DNA of 32,889 nt from Fragilaria radians (GCA_900642245.1 CAAAJI010000210.1:16154-49042); one strand, 5' to 3'. Positions 19,468 through 30,512 are shown, counted from the first letter of the stretch. Translations and numbers: made by a program. The notes: generated by a model from the letters alone, not told the origin.

Positions 19468-21922
19468 AATGAAAGTCTGAGCTTGAATTTCTCATTTCAA
19501 TAGCAACAAAAATCTGGACGTGAGAAACCCTCGTGCTATGCGGCGAAATAGAAAGGAACTTTGATGGTGAAAATGTTATCCTTTATTTGATATAGCTCTA
19601 CGTCGCTTTCGCAAGTCGTTTCATTTTGCTTCAGCCGTAATAATTGTAAACATCATGTATTAAATTTGGCTTGCCCTTAGCACGCTAAACAGTCGCACTC
19701 CCCATTCATACTGATTGTGTCATCCTCCTTAGCATACCTTTATTTAACTATGGGCATGATTTTCCTATTAATCAAACGTAAAGAATTTTCAGAAGAAGAT
19801 ACAAGAATGACATTTTTAACAACAGACTTTACTTCCTAATCCTTTGTTGCTGTTGCGGTTGCTCTTATTCCCGCATAGCCATATATTGATCATGCACTTG
19901 CCATCTATCCAAAACTTATTATTTCTTCTCGCGATGGTTGGCTTCTGAATGCTCTGGGAACTTGAAAAATCTAATGCGATCAGAACGTTTCAAATTCTTA
20001 ATGCGCTTAAAAAGGATATCTTGAATTGCTATACCATCCTGCAATTCATGTACCATAAAAAGTCATTTAAAATCAAAGCGTGGAAAAGTATTGTTTTATA
20101 CTACCACTTTCATTTGCTCCAATGAAAAAGCATAATGCTGAACTACCTTTAAATTAATGGATAAGTGTATCGCTCATACCTTCAGCCCCAGCATCGAGAG
20201 AGTCGCTCTTGTCTTGATGTATCGTTCTCAAAAACGTAAGGCATTCATCCCGCAAAATAAATCTATATTCAGCCTCTGCATAAGTAATCTTATTATTCTC
20301 ACTGCACCTGAAGAAATCTACGAACATTGAAGGCTGCATAGAATTAGAGATCAATGACGATTATTGAAATTCAGGATGCTATTGGTAAATTAAGCACAGA
20401 CATTCATGTCTAAAAAGTAACACTAAGTACAGGAGGATTAGCGTGCTTACATATGTAAGCAACAATACCTCTTTGGGATTCCGCTTTTACATGCAAACAA
20501 TATTTATGACTAGGATTTTCTAAAATATTAATAATGAAATCAGAACAAGTATGCTACTCTAATATCGTAGGATTTAACCTCATGCTTTACGGTATTGTTC
20601 ATGACAAGGTTGTCTAATCCTGTAACTACCTAGAACTTATCTGGATTTATCTCTCGCAAATGATTTGTTTGAAAAGCTCGTTTCGTTAACATCTGCAGGT
20701 GAATTTGTAATTGATTTCGGATAATACTAATCCAAACTTTTAGGGCTCGAAGTAATGCTGGTCTCACTCAATCATCAATCTGCGACTTAGTCTCCTCACT
20801 ATTTGATCTTCTCCTGCCAATAATGTTTGCTGATATAATCATCAGTTTCTAACAATAATAGCGTTAATAAACCTGTCTTCATTGTGTTCACGAATAAATT
20901 GTAATTTTGTATCAATATTTGATAGGCAAATACAGAATAAATGTTTCCATGAAATATCAGGAGTTTGCTTTATTTAAAGGCCAAATCAATCCATTTCAAA
21001 GTTCTTCTCAATTCTGAAGGAGCAGCCACTGAAATTAATAAAGGCTTGGTAAGGACTAAAAAGAAAAATAATGAAAAACAATAAGGCAAGTGCAAACTTC
21101 TGAGATGTATCTTCATGACTATGTTCAAGTCTCTTTCAATCTAACTATGCAAACTAAGCTATAGGGAAATCATTACTTGGAGCTGTTACCTTGATGAATC
21201 AGACCAAAAGTGTGAACAGTACGCCTGCTCATCCCAGAGCCCAATACCTAGAAATATTCAGGATGTACCATTATATAAGGATTTTCACTTGTGGCAATCC
21301 TTGAATGGACTGGCATATGATACAACAATCGATCTAAGCATGAGATACTACTACATTTTCTATACAGGATGTTGAAAAAATGCCGTATCCTATGGATTAA
21401 ACTCAAAATTCATAGGTAGCCATTCGTATACTGATTTCTCAAACAATATGGATAGCGTATTTACCAACATAACCTAAGCAAGGGTGCTTATGTTTGATAT
21501 TCCAGAAGACACAAAATAGGCATTTGAAACAATTTAGAAGAATTTCCACCACGTACAAAAATCTGGCACCAATTGTGTTGCTCCTTCAGCACTCTTATCT
21601 TCACAATGTACCGAGTAATGCCCAAAACTGTAATTCAAAGATGTAACAAGGATAGCAGCAAAAGAAGTAGCACCAGTTATCATCTATTCACGGGATGTTA
21701 CAGGTAACCCGTATGATTCAAAATAATTTTGCCGATAGCTGTGGAAAGTTTTAATAATGCCTGCCCGGCGTAAAACCATGAATGGAAGATGAATGAGATT
21801 TTGATATTCAAGATTAAATCAAGAAATGCGGGTAAAGGGGGGAAATCATGGTACTATTCAGTAGAGATTAAACATTAGACCAGTACTTCGAATGACGACA
21901 TACTCTTTCTCATCAACGAGTC
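19468..21922. other. Gene-poor stretch with decayed minus-strand coding-like fragments
   Basis: No intact gene could be assembled. On the minus strand, four coding-like segments lie in one direction (20845-20540, 20553-20410, about 20340-20171 and 20038-19919), some joined by splice-like sites but with two in-frame stops and a frame change. They match no family I can name. The part from 20850 to 21922 shows nothing further and contains the promoter of the membrane protein at 21923. Confidence 0.4.
20444..20461. repeat. 18-bp perfect palindrome
   Basis: TGCTTACATATGTAAGCA is its own reverse complement over all 18 bases. It lies inside one of the minus-strand coding-like fragments. It could be a chance hairpin or a binding site for a dimeric protein; no second copy was noticed. 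Confidence 0.7.
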
Positions 21923-22378
21923 ATGAGTCTCTCATCTCCAATGTATGGTTCCATCAATGATAATAATAATAATAATACGGCGACAAAAACTTTGTTGGAA
22001 GATAACGAAGTAGACAGAACAACATTTGATGTATCAGAAACATATTATTTAAAGGATACATCTCTCGTTTTGAGTCCTGCTGAACGTAGACGAAAATGTC
22101 TTGCGAGTGCAACGCCTGTCTTAATAGCATTCATTATTATGGGAACGATTGTTCTATTGTTACTTCATGACTTTACTCATCTGTATCCTTCATCGGCAGT
22201 CGATCGACATTATGATTCGTCGGAAGAACATCGAGGAATTCCTGTTCCGTCACCAACGACGACAACAGCAACAAGTATCCATTCTGCAGATTGTGTGGAT
22301 CATCCAAAATGTAATGAATTGGAACTTATAGGGACATGCTGTCCTACTTTATCTGGTGATTTCTTAGTTTGTTGTTAA
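21923..22378 (+). CDS. Single-pass membrane protein with diatom-type cysteine motif
   Basis: A 151-residue protein. An N-terminal region with an Asn run from an AAT microsatellite (residues 13-18) is followed by a basic patch (RRRK, 55-58) and one transmembrane helix (about 64-82, ATPVLIAFIIMGTIVLLLL). Then comes a Ser/Thr/Pro-rich linker and a C-terminal motif C-x5-C-x8-CC-x9-CC containing CCPT (residues 124-151). The positive patch before the helix predicts a type II topology with the cysteine module on the lumenal or outer side. Similar short CxxxPxC...CCPT...CC modules recur in diatom secreted and membrane proteins as far as I recall, with no established function. The gene is intronless and is followed by the convergent CELF-like gene. 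Confidence 0.75.
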   Translation: MSLSSPMYGSINDNNNNNTATKTLLEDNEVDRTTFDVSETYYLKDTSLVLSPAERRRKCLASATPVLIAFIIMGTIVLLLLHDFTHLYPSSAVDRHYDSSEEHRGIPVPSPTTTTATSIHSADCVDHPKCNELELIGTCCPTLSGDFLVCC

Positions 22379-22612
22379 GAAAACGATTGTCAAAAACAAA
22401 AAAATGAAATCATCCACTCCTTCTACGCAACGAACAAATTGTTATTGTGTTCACCATTTCCTCAAATATCCAAAAGGTCAATCAGAACGATATGCAGTAG
22501 CTAGAGTTCTCTAACGCTATATATATTTCACATCAGTGTTACGACTGCCTCTAGCTAAAGAGTATTTTAGATTTTGTTGTTGTCCTGAATACACGCTGTA
22601 GAGATGTTATCT

Positions 22613-24598
22613 TCACTCTACTGTTGCAATCGGACCCGATACTTCAGGAAGTGCAGCCAGAATCGGATCTAGACTTGACAATGGTGACGAATCCTTCGTC
22701 AGCGGAGGAGAGTTGTCCACAAGGTCGGAAGACCCAGAATCCACAAATCCATTACTTTCTCTATTTTCCCCCAAGTACGTTTGCAAAACCGGTGGATTAC
22801 TTGAGGCGGTATTGTTTTCCCGCCATACACCTTCATCAAGAATTTCAGTTGGTGGCCGCAAATAGGGATACTCGGAAGACTGATTTGCATAGTTACAATC
22901 TTGACCATCAAAACTACCCCGGGCACAATCCCGAATTTGTTTGTGTTGAACTTTCAAGCGCTTATTCCCAATCTGAAAAGGATTGTGTGTTAGACAACAA
23001 CATCTCAAACGAGTGGACAATGTGTCATCCTCTTTTAGGATGAATGTCAAATTAATTCACATACCGGGAATCCGTTCAAAGCTTTGATTGCCAACGCAGC
23101 TGATTCCGGTAGATCGTAGGAAACAAATCCAAATCCACGACTTCGCCCCGTATCCTTTTCCACCATAATACGAACACTCAACAGATTTCCATATTGATAA
23201 AACAGTCTGTACATATCTAAATTGGTGTAATGATTAGGAATGTGGAAGATAAACAGATTGGCTCCGTCTGGACCCTTATTGGATGATGTTGTCTGAATGG
23301 GAGGTCCAGGCGAAGTTGAGTTATAGAATGGCGACATTGATGGACCACCGTAGTTTGGCATCGAATGTAATTGCGACGGAATCGCTCCCGGAATAGTGCT
23401 GCCTGGGTATTGAGAAGGTATAGAAGAGGGAACTGGGGGTTGCTGTACTGATGGTACAGGTGAATTATAAACATCACCTGCGGATCCATAACCCCATGAT
23501 TGAGTATAATGAGGACTAGAGGAGCCAGTTTGGTTCATGGCGTAAGGAGCTCCATACGATGTGGCATTATTAGGATCTTGAGCATCTAACGCAGCTGGAG
23601 GTAACATTTCATCGAGAGAAAAGGAACGATCGTTTCGTACTGTCTTGGGCATCGCAGAATACATGGTAGGACCATGGTGCGGTGAGGCTTGCGAATAATG
23701 GAGTTGCTGTAAATTGGATCTAAAAAAGTGTTCAGTGAGTTTAGTAGTTGTAACTGCAATTAGAAACGAAAGTGAAAATATACAATACTTACCGGTCGGC
23801 CCATCTACGATCATCGACAGCAGACTCCACATTGGGAATTCCACCATTAAATCCGTTCGCGTATGCTGCTGATGACATTGCATAACTAGAGTAGGCAGCA
23901 TTAAAAGCTGCTGCAGCGTTTGAATTGTTCATGGGTGATGCCAGGTATGGCACAGATGGTACACCCATGGTTTGGCTTTGTGCTCGTTGAAAAAAGCTAG
24001 AATCCATGGGAATACTGGGATCGTAGGTGCCAGCAACAGTAGTCGTCGAAGGTCTTGGGAATAACGGAGACGGAGGAGGAATAAAACCCGAAGATAGATT
24101 TGGTGATAGAGGCGGTGGAGGAATTTGTCCGTACTGTCCTGCAGCAGCAGCAGATCCGAAGGGATTACTTGAGAACATGGCCGCTTGTTGATGAAAGAAT
24201 GAATTCACATCATATCCTGGAGTTACAGGAGATGGTGGTTCTGGAGTGACTTGCGACCCATAGAGATAGTACCCTCCACCACGTTGGGGGGTCAAATGTG
24301 GAAGATATGCTTGATGATGAAATACAGTATGGTGCTGCTGCTGTTGCTGTGGATGCTGCTGTTGTTGAATTTGTGGTGATGCAGGACAGTCATCGTCAAC
24401 CTTAGGAATGGGTTCATCATTTTGGGCAGAGAGATCGTTCTCGTTCTTGATAGTGTCATCGGAACCCTTCGTAGATTTCGGTATACTCGTGGCTTCGACT
24501 TTTTCAGGAATCGATTGGCCTGATGGATTCATGGTTGTTTCCAAACCTGTTGGTAGTTGTTGAGGTTGCTGATTGTCAACGCCTGAATTGGGTGTCAT
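22613..24598 (-). CDS. CELF/Bruno-like single-RRM RNA-binding protein (three exons)
   Basis: Three minus-strand exons, 24598-23793, 23719-23065 and 22972-22613, give a continuous 606-residue protein (806+655+360 nt, divisible by three). The N-terminal two thirds are low complexity: a polyQ/His tract (about residues 77-92), Pro-rich stretches and Ala/Asn runs. The RRM spans about residues 416-502, starting GPDGANLFIFHIP (RNP2) with RGFGFVSY (RNP1). Splicing exon 2 to exon 3 restores ALNGFPIGNKRLKVQHKQ, which closely follows the end of CELF/Bruno RRM3, so the second intron is well supported. CELF proteins control splicing, translation and decay by binding UG-rich RNA. Here only the RRM3-like domain is present. 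It is divergently transcribed from the methyltransferase gene, with 0.85 kb between. Confidence 0.88.
22973..23064 (-). other. Intron 2 of CELF-like gene
   Basis: A 92-bp GT...AG intron, phase 0, with donor CCG|GTATGT and acceptor CCTTTTCAG|ATTGGG on the minus strand. It interrupts the last strand of the RRM, and removing it rebuilds the conserved FPIGNKRLKVQ stretch. Confidence 0.88.
23720..23792 (-). other. Intron 1 of CELF-like gene
   Basis: A 73-bp GT...AG intron, phase 2, with donor GACCG|GTAAGT and acceptor ACTTTTTTAG|ATCC. Joining gives DRRWADRSNLQQLHYSQ without a stop. Confidence 0.85.
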
Positions 24599-25451
24599 TA
24601 AAACTTCTATGAGGCTATTTCTTTAATGATGGAAACAAAGAAGAGATCCTTACTGTCGGTCGGTGAGGGGGTGTTATCCTCACTTTCGTATAGTCGAATG
24701 TTCGTCGGGTCGTAAATCTCTCCCGATTAACTCAAACACTTCAACAACTATTCTAAATATTTCTCAAAATGAGAAAACAAAAAAAACTGAAGAAAGAAAC
24801 GAAATGGTTAGATTACAAATTTGCTGATGCTTCAAGAGGAAACTATGCAAATTGAACGAGATTGTGACACGAGTAGATCTTCACAAAATCAAATCATCTC
24901 TCTCTCCATTTGGAGAAAACATCTTTTGAAAGTCGAAACCTAATCGAGTCGTAGGATTGTACAGAAATAGTGAAAAAGAATCCCGGGAATACACAATCAT
25001 TTTCAAATCCTTGGACTTCGAAGTCCCGTCATCAGCTATGAGCGTGATGACAAATCAATTGCTTGTATTCCTCTCTTGACTGAACCTTCACTATACCAGG
25101 AATATATTCCAACATACCAATTGAATTCAACTTAACAGAAGGCAATCACCACTTTCGAAAATATCCAAGATTTCCTATGAATTTAATTTTAGCTTATCCC
25201 AGGAAAGAGCACCAAATCCCCTAGTACAAAAAAATTAGCATCAAGGAGCATGTCTGTGTGCTTGTCTGTGTAAACCATCCACAGGACTCACTACTGCAAT
25301 ACGACACAACTCGTAATCCTTACAGGAAAAAATGTCGTCACGTAGGCGGAGTACAACATGTGTGAGGCGCTACATTTTAGGAATCTTCTAAATAATTGTG
25401 TAGTTCCGAACCAGCGAACGTTCCTATTCGAAATCCTCCCTACAATACGTG
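24599..25451. promoter_or_regulatory. Bidirectional intergenic region
   Basis: About 850 bp separate the divergent CELF-like (minus) and methyltransferase (plus) start codons. The region must hold both promoters and 5' UTRs. I see no individual element I can name with support, and no coding signal. Confidence 0.5.
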
Positions 25452-26420
25452 ATGGAATTGTTCTCCACCACGACAATCCTGTCGCGCCTTGCTTTCTTCT
25501 CTCCCTTACATAGACGAATGTTCACAACCAAAGAAGGAAAATTAATGGATACAGTTGATAAGGTTCGATCCAAAATGGCTCATGTGTCTTCCTCCTCCTC
25601 CTCCTCCTCCACTTCGACAGGTTGGGAGGATTTGTGGAAGGATGGAGTTACGCCATGGGATTTAGGTCGACCGACACCACTATTGGTACAAGAATTGGAA
25701 CAGAAGAGGAACGATCTTCCTCCTCGGGAAACTCCATTTGAAATTTCGAATGGTATACGATATTCCCTTGTACCAGGTTGTGGTAGTGGCTACGATTTAG
25801 TGACACTTCAACGACACCAATCGGAACAATATGAAAAAACAACCACAGTTGTTCCAAACGATTTGTTGTCGACTACATCTCCCAACAAGCATATTGTTGT
25901 AGGTCTTGATTTATCTCCAACAGCTCTTCAGAAAGCTGAAAGTGTTGTGAAGCATCATTCCAATGACACTGTCACTTCCATTCAATTACGATGCGGAGAC
26001 TTTTTTGACAATCCTACTTGTTGGAAACAAGTATACTCATCATCTACATTGACTCAAACCAAAAGTGAAAATAATATACCAGAATCCCAAAAATTTGATT
26101 TGATTTTCGATTATACCTTCTTTTGTGCTTTACATCCCTCACTGCGCTTACGATGGGGAGAACAGATGGCCCAATTATTACATCCTACAAGGGGAAGATT
26201 ACTAACCATCATCTTTCCGATATTACCACAGGCCGATCCAATGGTTGGACCTCCCTATCCAGTTTCAATTGAAGATTATTGTATGGCATTGGAACCCCAT
26301 GGCATTCAGAAGGATGGAAGAGAACCCTATGAAAGTTCTCTGTCAGTACCAAGTCGCAGAGGTAAAGAATTAGTCTGTTTTTGGAAATTCCGTACGGCAC
26401 ATGATACTAGTATGTTATAA
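25452..26420 (+). CDS. Thiol/halide S-adenosylmethionine methyltransferase (TPMT family)
   Basis: A 322-residue class I SAM methyltransferase of the TPMT/HOL family (thiopurine, thiol or halide methyltransferases). Seen in order: W...DLWKDGVTPWDLGRPTPLL, the family entry motif; SAM motif I VPGCGSGYD (about residues 107-115); GLDLSPTAL, the SAM-ribose acidic motif; FDLIFDYTFFCALHPSLR, the hallmark motif IV region; and GPPYPVS near the end. The first ~30 residues (ELFSTTTILSRLAFFSPLHRR) are Arg-bearing and nearly free of acid, so they may target mitochondria; Met23 and Met32 are alternative starts. A TCC microsatellite encodes a Ser run. The first ATG is at 25452. Related plant and algal enzymes make methyl halides or methanethiol, so a halide or bisulfide acceptor is likely but not provable here. 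Confidence 0.9.
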   Translation: MELFSTTTILSRLAFFSPLHRRMFTTKEGKLMDTVDKVRSKMAHVSSSSSSSSTSTGWEDLWKDGVTPWDLGRPTPLLVQELEQKRNDLPPRETPFEISNGIRYSLVPGCGSGYDLVTLQRHQSEQYEKTTTVVPNDLLSTTSPNKHIVVGLDLSPTALQKAESVVKHHSNDTVTSIQLRCGDFFDNPTCWKQVYSSSTLTQTKSENNIPESQKFDLIFDYTFFCALHPSLRLRWGEQMAQLLHPTRGRLLTIIFPILPQADPMVGPPYPVSIEDYCMALEPHGIQKDGREPYESSLSVPSRRGKELVCFWKFRTAHDTSML

Positions 26421-26612
26421 TTCATCATTTGACTCATTGCAACCTTGTGAGACGATATTTCATAATGAAATACTACAAAGTAGATAGAATACAAGACAAA
26501 TTCCGCCAAGAATTGTACCTACATTTCTTCCCCTCACAATTGTGTTCTTGTCCACCTTGTTTCCTTTGTAAAGACAAGACATGAAAAATCTAGACTTAAC
26601 CTTCTAGCGTTA

Positions 26613-27011
26613 CTATACACTGCTGCCTTGGGCATTTAGCTTTTGCTGAAAGTGCTTAAGATAGCTCTTAGCACGATTCCAGTATTGCACGCCAACTGTG
26701 TTTCGGAATTCCGTCACCATCCCATCGATGGATTCGAATCCTCGTTCCTTTCTCTTCATCTTTTCGGCGCTTTCCCGAATGACTGACTTGGCGCGATGGT
26801 GCATTTCCGGGTCCTTCGTTTCCAAATATTTCATCAGAACTCGGATCAACATCAGGCTTTGATCCTTTTTTTGCTTGGTTACTTTGCCTTCATGCTTCAA
26901 TCGATCCTCCGAAGCAGAGACATCAATGGAAAATCGCACATCATTTTTGAAAGGATTATCTCCGTCAGATGAATTATCATCATCCCTCTTCAATAGTTGG
27001 ATCCTTGTCAT
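26613..27011 (-). CDS. Small conserved-looking hypothetical protein
   Basis: A 132-residue, highly charged soluble protein. After an acidic N-terminus (about residues 9-20) it has a helical core with SLMLIRVLMKYLETKDPEMH, HRAKSVIRESAEKMKRKERG and a closing VGVQYWNRAKSYLKHFQQK. I believe this arrangement (hydrophobic helix, AK.VIRE.AEK, then VG..YW..A..YL.HF) recurs in diatom hypothetical proteins, but I cannot name a domain. The ATG at 27009-27011 is the first in frame. It ends about 190 bp from the convergent methyltransferase gene. No signal peptide or membrane segment is seen. Confidence 0.7.
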   Translation of the reverse strand: MTRIQLLKRDDDNSSDGDNPFKNDVRFSIDVSASEDRLKHEGKVTKQKKDQSLMLIRVLMKYLETKDPEMHHRAKSVIRESAEKMKRKERGFESIDGMVTEFRNTVGVQYWNRAKSYLKHFQQKLNAQGSSV

Positions 27012-28774
27012 TATCAAAATGTTATTGCTCTTTATGCGAATAGGTAGGAATGAACAATGATTTCAATTCGTGAAAATGTATGTCAGTATTTTGTACGCAG
27101 ACATCAAATAATCAACCTACGTCTCTTTCAACAAACCAATCCCATTCATTCGTGGGATTGTATTCAGATTTAATCAAATAGGATTGGCTTGTACATCGGA
27201 ATTTCGTTAAAGCGACGTTGAGAAAGACCAAAATCCTACTTGCACTACAGTGACGCTTATCTGTCTAACGTAAGAGAGAGCACAGTTTCCAAAATCATGA
27301 ATGAAAATGCGACTAAAAGTTTGATTTAGAAAAACTATTGCAAAAACCTAGACAGAAGCATTAAGATGGTAATGATACATATAGATTACATCTGGAATAA
27401 AACTTTTACAGCCCAATGAAGTGTCTCAGGTGTGATTAACAAAAGACACTTGAAAAGAAATTCCAAGGGGCCCAAACATAAAAAACAAAAAGTTGTTTGC
27501 ATACACGACTTGAAAATGAAACAAAAACCAAGCAAAGAAAATGTCTAAGAAATAGGTGACAGATGACTAAACATGATCAAAAAGAAAATGGTGGAAGACA
27601 ATATATTAGAAAAACAGAAGCATATTTTTATTCCACAAAGTAAAGGGAACAGCAGTTTCTATCATGCATAAAAGTAAGCATAAAGAAGACAATCTTCTCA
27701 ATCTTTGATAGGAAACAAACATAATCCAATCTAGAAATTTTCTATAATTGGATCTTGTATTACAAATATATAAAGACTTAGAGTGAAACATGATTTATTC
27801 CAACCACATGAATCTTGCTAAATTATTGAACTTGCCTTGGAGAGCATTATTCATTACATCAACGCATATACAAGTAAAGGATGTCATAGATAAAAATATG
27901 TAAGCTTATTATTCTATTTTAGGCTAGTAACATCTACTTCGTTATGCATCAAGCTATACCATCCGCCCAGAAGATCTTTTTTACCCTGGGTATCATAAAT
28001 ATGGAGTGATCTGATGGAGATTTATAATCGCTGGTATAATTCCTGTTATATTTCAACTTACGACATACACATTAGCGACATGGTTCAGTACGACGCATTG
28101 ACAATTACATGGCGCTTCGGTTATTTCTATTCACACTTATAACTCCAAACTTGTATTCATAAGGAATTTGACTGTAATCCCTGTTTGAGTAGCATGTGAA
28201 TTCCTATCAAAAAACATTCTACGATAATGCGACGGTTAAAGTGGCGGAAGCATGAGCACTTCTCTCACCATCAGAAGTATAATTTTCGAGAGTTTACAAT
28301 ATCTCAGTTGAATAATGGGATGGCAGATGTATTGAACTAAAGTTACGGGATGCTACATAAGAAACGTCTTCTACAAAAAAGAAGGTATCAGTGCTAAGAT
28401 TAAAAAAATCTTTCCAGAAAATGCCTACTAACATTCGCACCTCTCAAAGGAAAAACAGCGGAAGCAATTGAAAGTTGGTAAAGAAGTAAAAGATCTCCTT
28501 TGATCGTATACTTGGTAAATGGACAGACATATCTCAATGATAGAAAACTCCATGACGTATCCCAAAGTTCATGAGACTAGCCTTGGATTTGAAATTAAGC
28601 AAAAATGCACAGCTAGCATACTGAAGCACATTGATTACTCGCAATAGAGAATGCTAACCTTTTGCATTTGTAAGGAAGTTAACAGTTCAACTTATGGCTA
28701 CGTTTCGTTAGTTAAACAAAGGAATCAAAAGTCAAACATTTCCTGCGCCGAAAGAATAGGACTTAAAACTTTAA
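27012..28774. other. No supported gene
   Basis: About 1.8 kb of AT-rich DNA with dense stops. The left end includes the promoter of the minus-strand small protein. No repeat, RNA gene or family motif was found. Confidence 0.5.
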
Positions 28775-29183
28775 TTGAAAGTCCTCCAATTTGCTACGTC
28801 TTTGAAATTAAAGAATGGATTTATTTCAAATGTTATCAATATAAATAGACTTGCGCCATTGTATTACATTGGTGGAAATATAATATCAAAAGTAACCAAT
28901 TTCAGTAATGTAGTGTCAAAGATTTTAGTTGATTTCCTTTTGCCCTCAATACACCCACATGAACTGAATTCAACTGCTGTACAAGGTGAGGAAGCATCGT
29001 TCTCCAAGTAAAAGAATGCATTGCTTTGTTCTAACTTGTATTCCTTGTGTAATGCTAGCAAAAATTTCCCCATTTCCATCTTCTATTGATTCGACTATCC
29101 TTGATGTGATTGAAAATCCTCTTTTTGGTGAAAACCTTATTGCTCATGGATCACAGTATAGATTGGCAACCCATGGACAATGA
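28775..29183 (+). other. Possible two-exon coding fragment, unidentified
   Basis: Two plus-strand open stretches can be joined by a good-looking 73-bp intron at 28986-29058: donor CAAG|GTGAGG, a branch-point-like TTCTAAC about 26 bp before the acceptor GCTAG, and matching phase (1). The join reads LNSTAVQAKISPFPSSIDS. Exon one has no ATG within its open stretch, so any gene would need a further 5' exon. The product resembles nothing I know. It may be a real small gene, a relic, or chance. Confidence 0.25.
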
Positions 29184-29439
29184 AATGCAAACCTCAGACC
29201 CAAGGTGTACTATGCAAAAAGGATGTTTGTTGATACCCCTTTCGAATTTTTGGAATTTTGGTTGTAACACCAAGCCAGCAACAATTCATAACTTTAAGTA
29301 AAAACATTAATTGGCAAGCAAAGTTCTAAACAATATCCTCTATTCATATAACATAGAAATGAACATGTTGCTCTACGGTGAGATATAGAAATAACGCAAT
29401 GATAAATTATAACCTATTTTAGATTATTTGTATTATTTT

Positions 29440-29955
29440 GTCTTGTGTAGTCTTAGAACGTCTCTCAAAGAGAACTTCTTGACCCTTCTCAAGAGATATT
29501 TGTGAACTCTCTTGAAGAATTAGATCTTGTTCTAAAGCTTCTTTCCAACTCTTTAGACAAGTCTCTTCAACTTGTTCATAAGGACAAGTTGGTAGTCAAT
29601 AAGGATAAGCTAGTTTAGCCTTGACTCTTTTGTTATTAGAGAGCTAGCTCTGTAATTAGACCTTTAAATAGATCATTATAATACCAGTCCTAGTTTTGAT
29701 ATTGTGCTGGATTTTATAATGATACTTTCTATTCATAAACAATCTTTATTCTTCAGTAAGTGTAAATAGTTAATCATTTATCGTAGTTAAACTTGTGGTG
29801 GGTAAGTAATATAGCTAGATGAGTGAATATTAGAATATTTTGCTTCCACTACTATTTACTTTGCAATTACGGTGCAGGACGTCTCCTTATACCAATATAC
29901 ACACACATCTCCTAGTTTAATTTCTAATTATTTAACTGTTATTGTTCACAACCTA
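29440..29955. mobile_element. Solo-LTR-like segment (tentative)
   Basis: The stretch has the layout of a retrotransposon LTR: a stem-loop-rich left part, a TATA-like TTTAAATAGATC near 29663, and AATAAA-like and T-rich sequence about 100 bp on. It carries a possible TG (TGTGTAG near 29449) and CA (TTCACA near 29950) at the ends. No matching second LTR, coding region or target-site duplication was found, so the boundaries are guesses. Confidence 0.25.
29568..29591. repeat. Hairpin, perfect 8-bp stem
   Basis: CAACTTGT, an 8-base loop, then ACAAGTTG. A 12-bp palindrome (AGAGCTAGCTCT, 29640-29651) follows 50 bp later. Both fall inside the LTR-like segment. No role is known. Confidence 0.6.
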
Positions 29956-30512
29956 TTGTGTTAGGGATTAGCTTCTTGATCCTTCAGTCAAAGTAGGTCA
30001 CCTTTCTAAGAAGGTAATCTAGTTTACTAATCCATTCAGTCTGACGCATGGGCTACAGGATGCATTGAGCGCACAACGGTAGGGCATAAAAGTTGAATAC
30101 CTTATAGATACAAGGTAGGAGGTCAAGAATGGTACATATCAGGTCACGAAGGTGTTTAAAAGTGATACAAACGAAACATTATAAGAAAGGAAATACATCC
30201 CATAGACCATCCCATTTTTGCTTCAAATTCAGGCTAGATGTAACGTTGGGGACAATGGAGTAGTACATGGAACCAACAATTCTACTTTACTTAAAATGAG
30301 TTACAAACTTGGATCAAAAATCAGACTTTTGCTTTTGAATTAAGCAATTAGAAGTGTGTACCTATGCAGAACTAGCAGATACTGAGAATTGGTGTCGGCC
30401 AATTCACTATGTCAGTTGATAGGCTGTATAGTACAAAAAACAAGTACAGTTTAGCAACCATCCATCAATCAGAATTCAGAATCGACTCAAGTGACAGAAA
30501 AACAAACTTGCA
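29956..30512. other. Upstream region of the RRM gene
   Basis: There is no coding signal. It should contain the promoter and 5' UTR of the RRM gene at 30513. Confidence 0.5.

Noticed and set aside
22624..23043. Plus-strand 139-codon frame
   Set aside because: It lies antisense to exon 3 and intron 2 of the CELF-like gene, whose splicing and RRM match are much stronger evidence.
25562..25572. Box B-like GGTTCGATCC
   Set aside because: It lies inside the methyltransferase coding region, is one base short of the consensus spacing, and has no tRNA structure around it.
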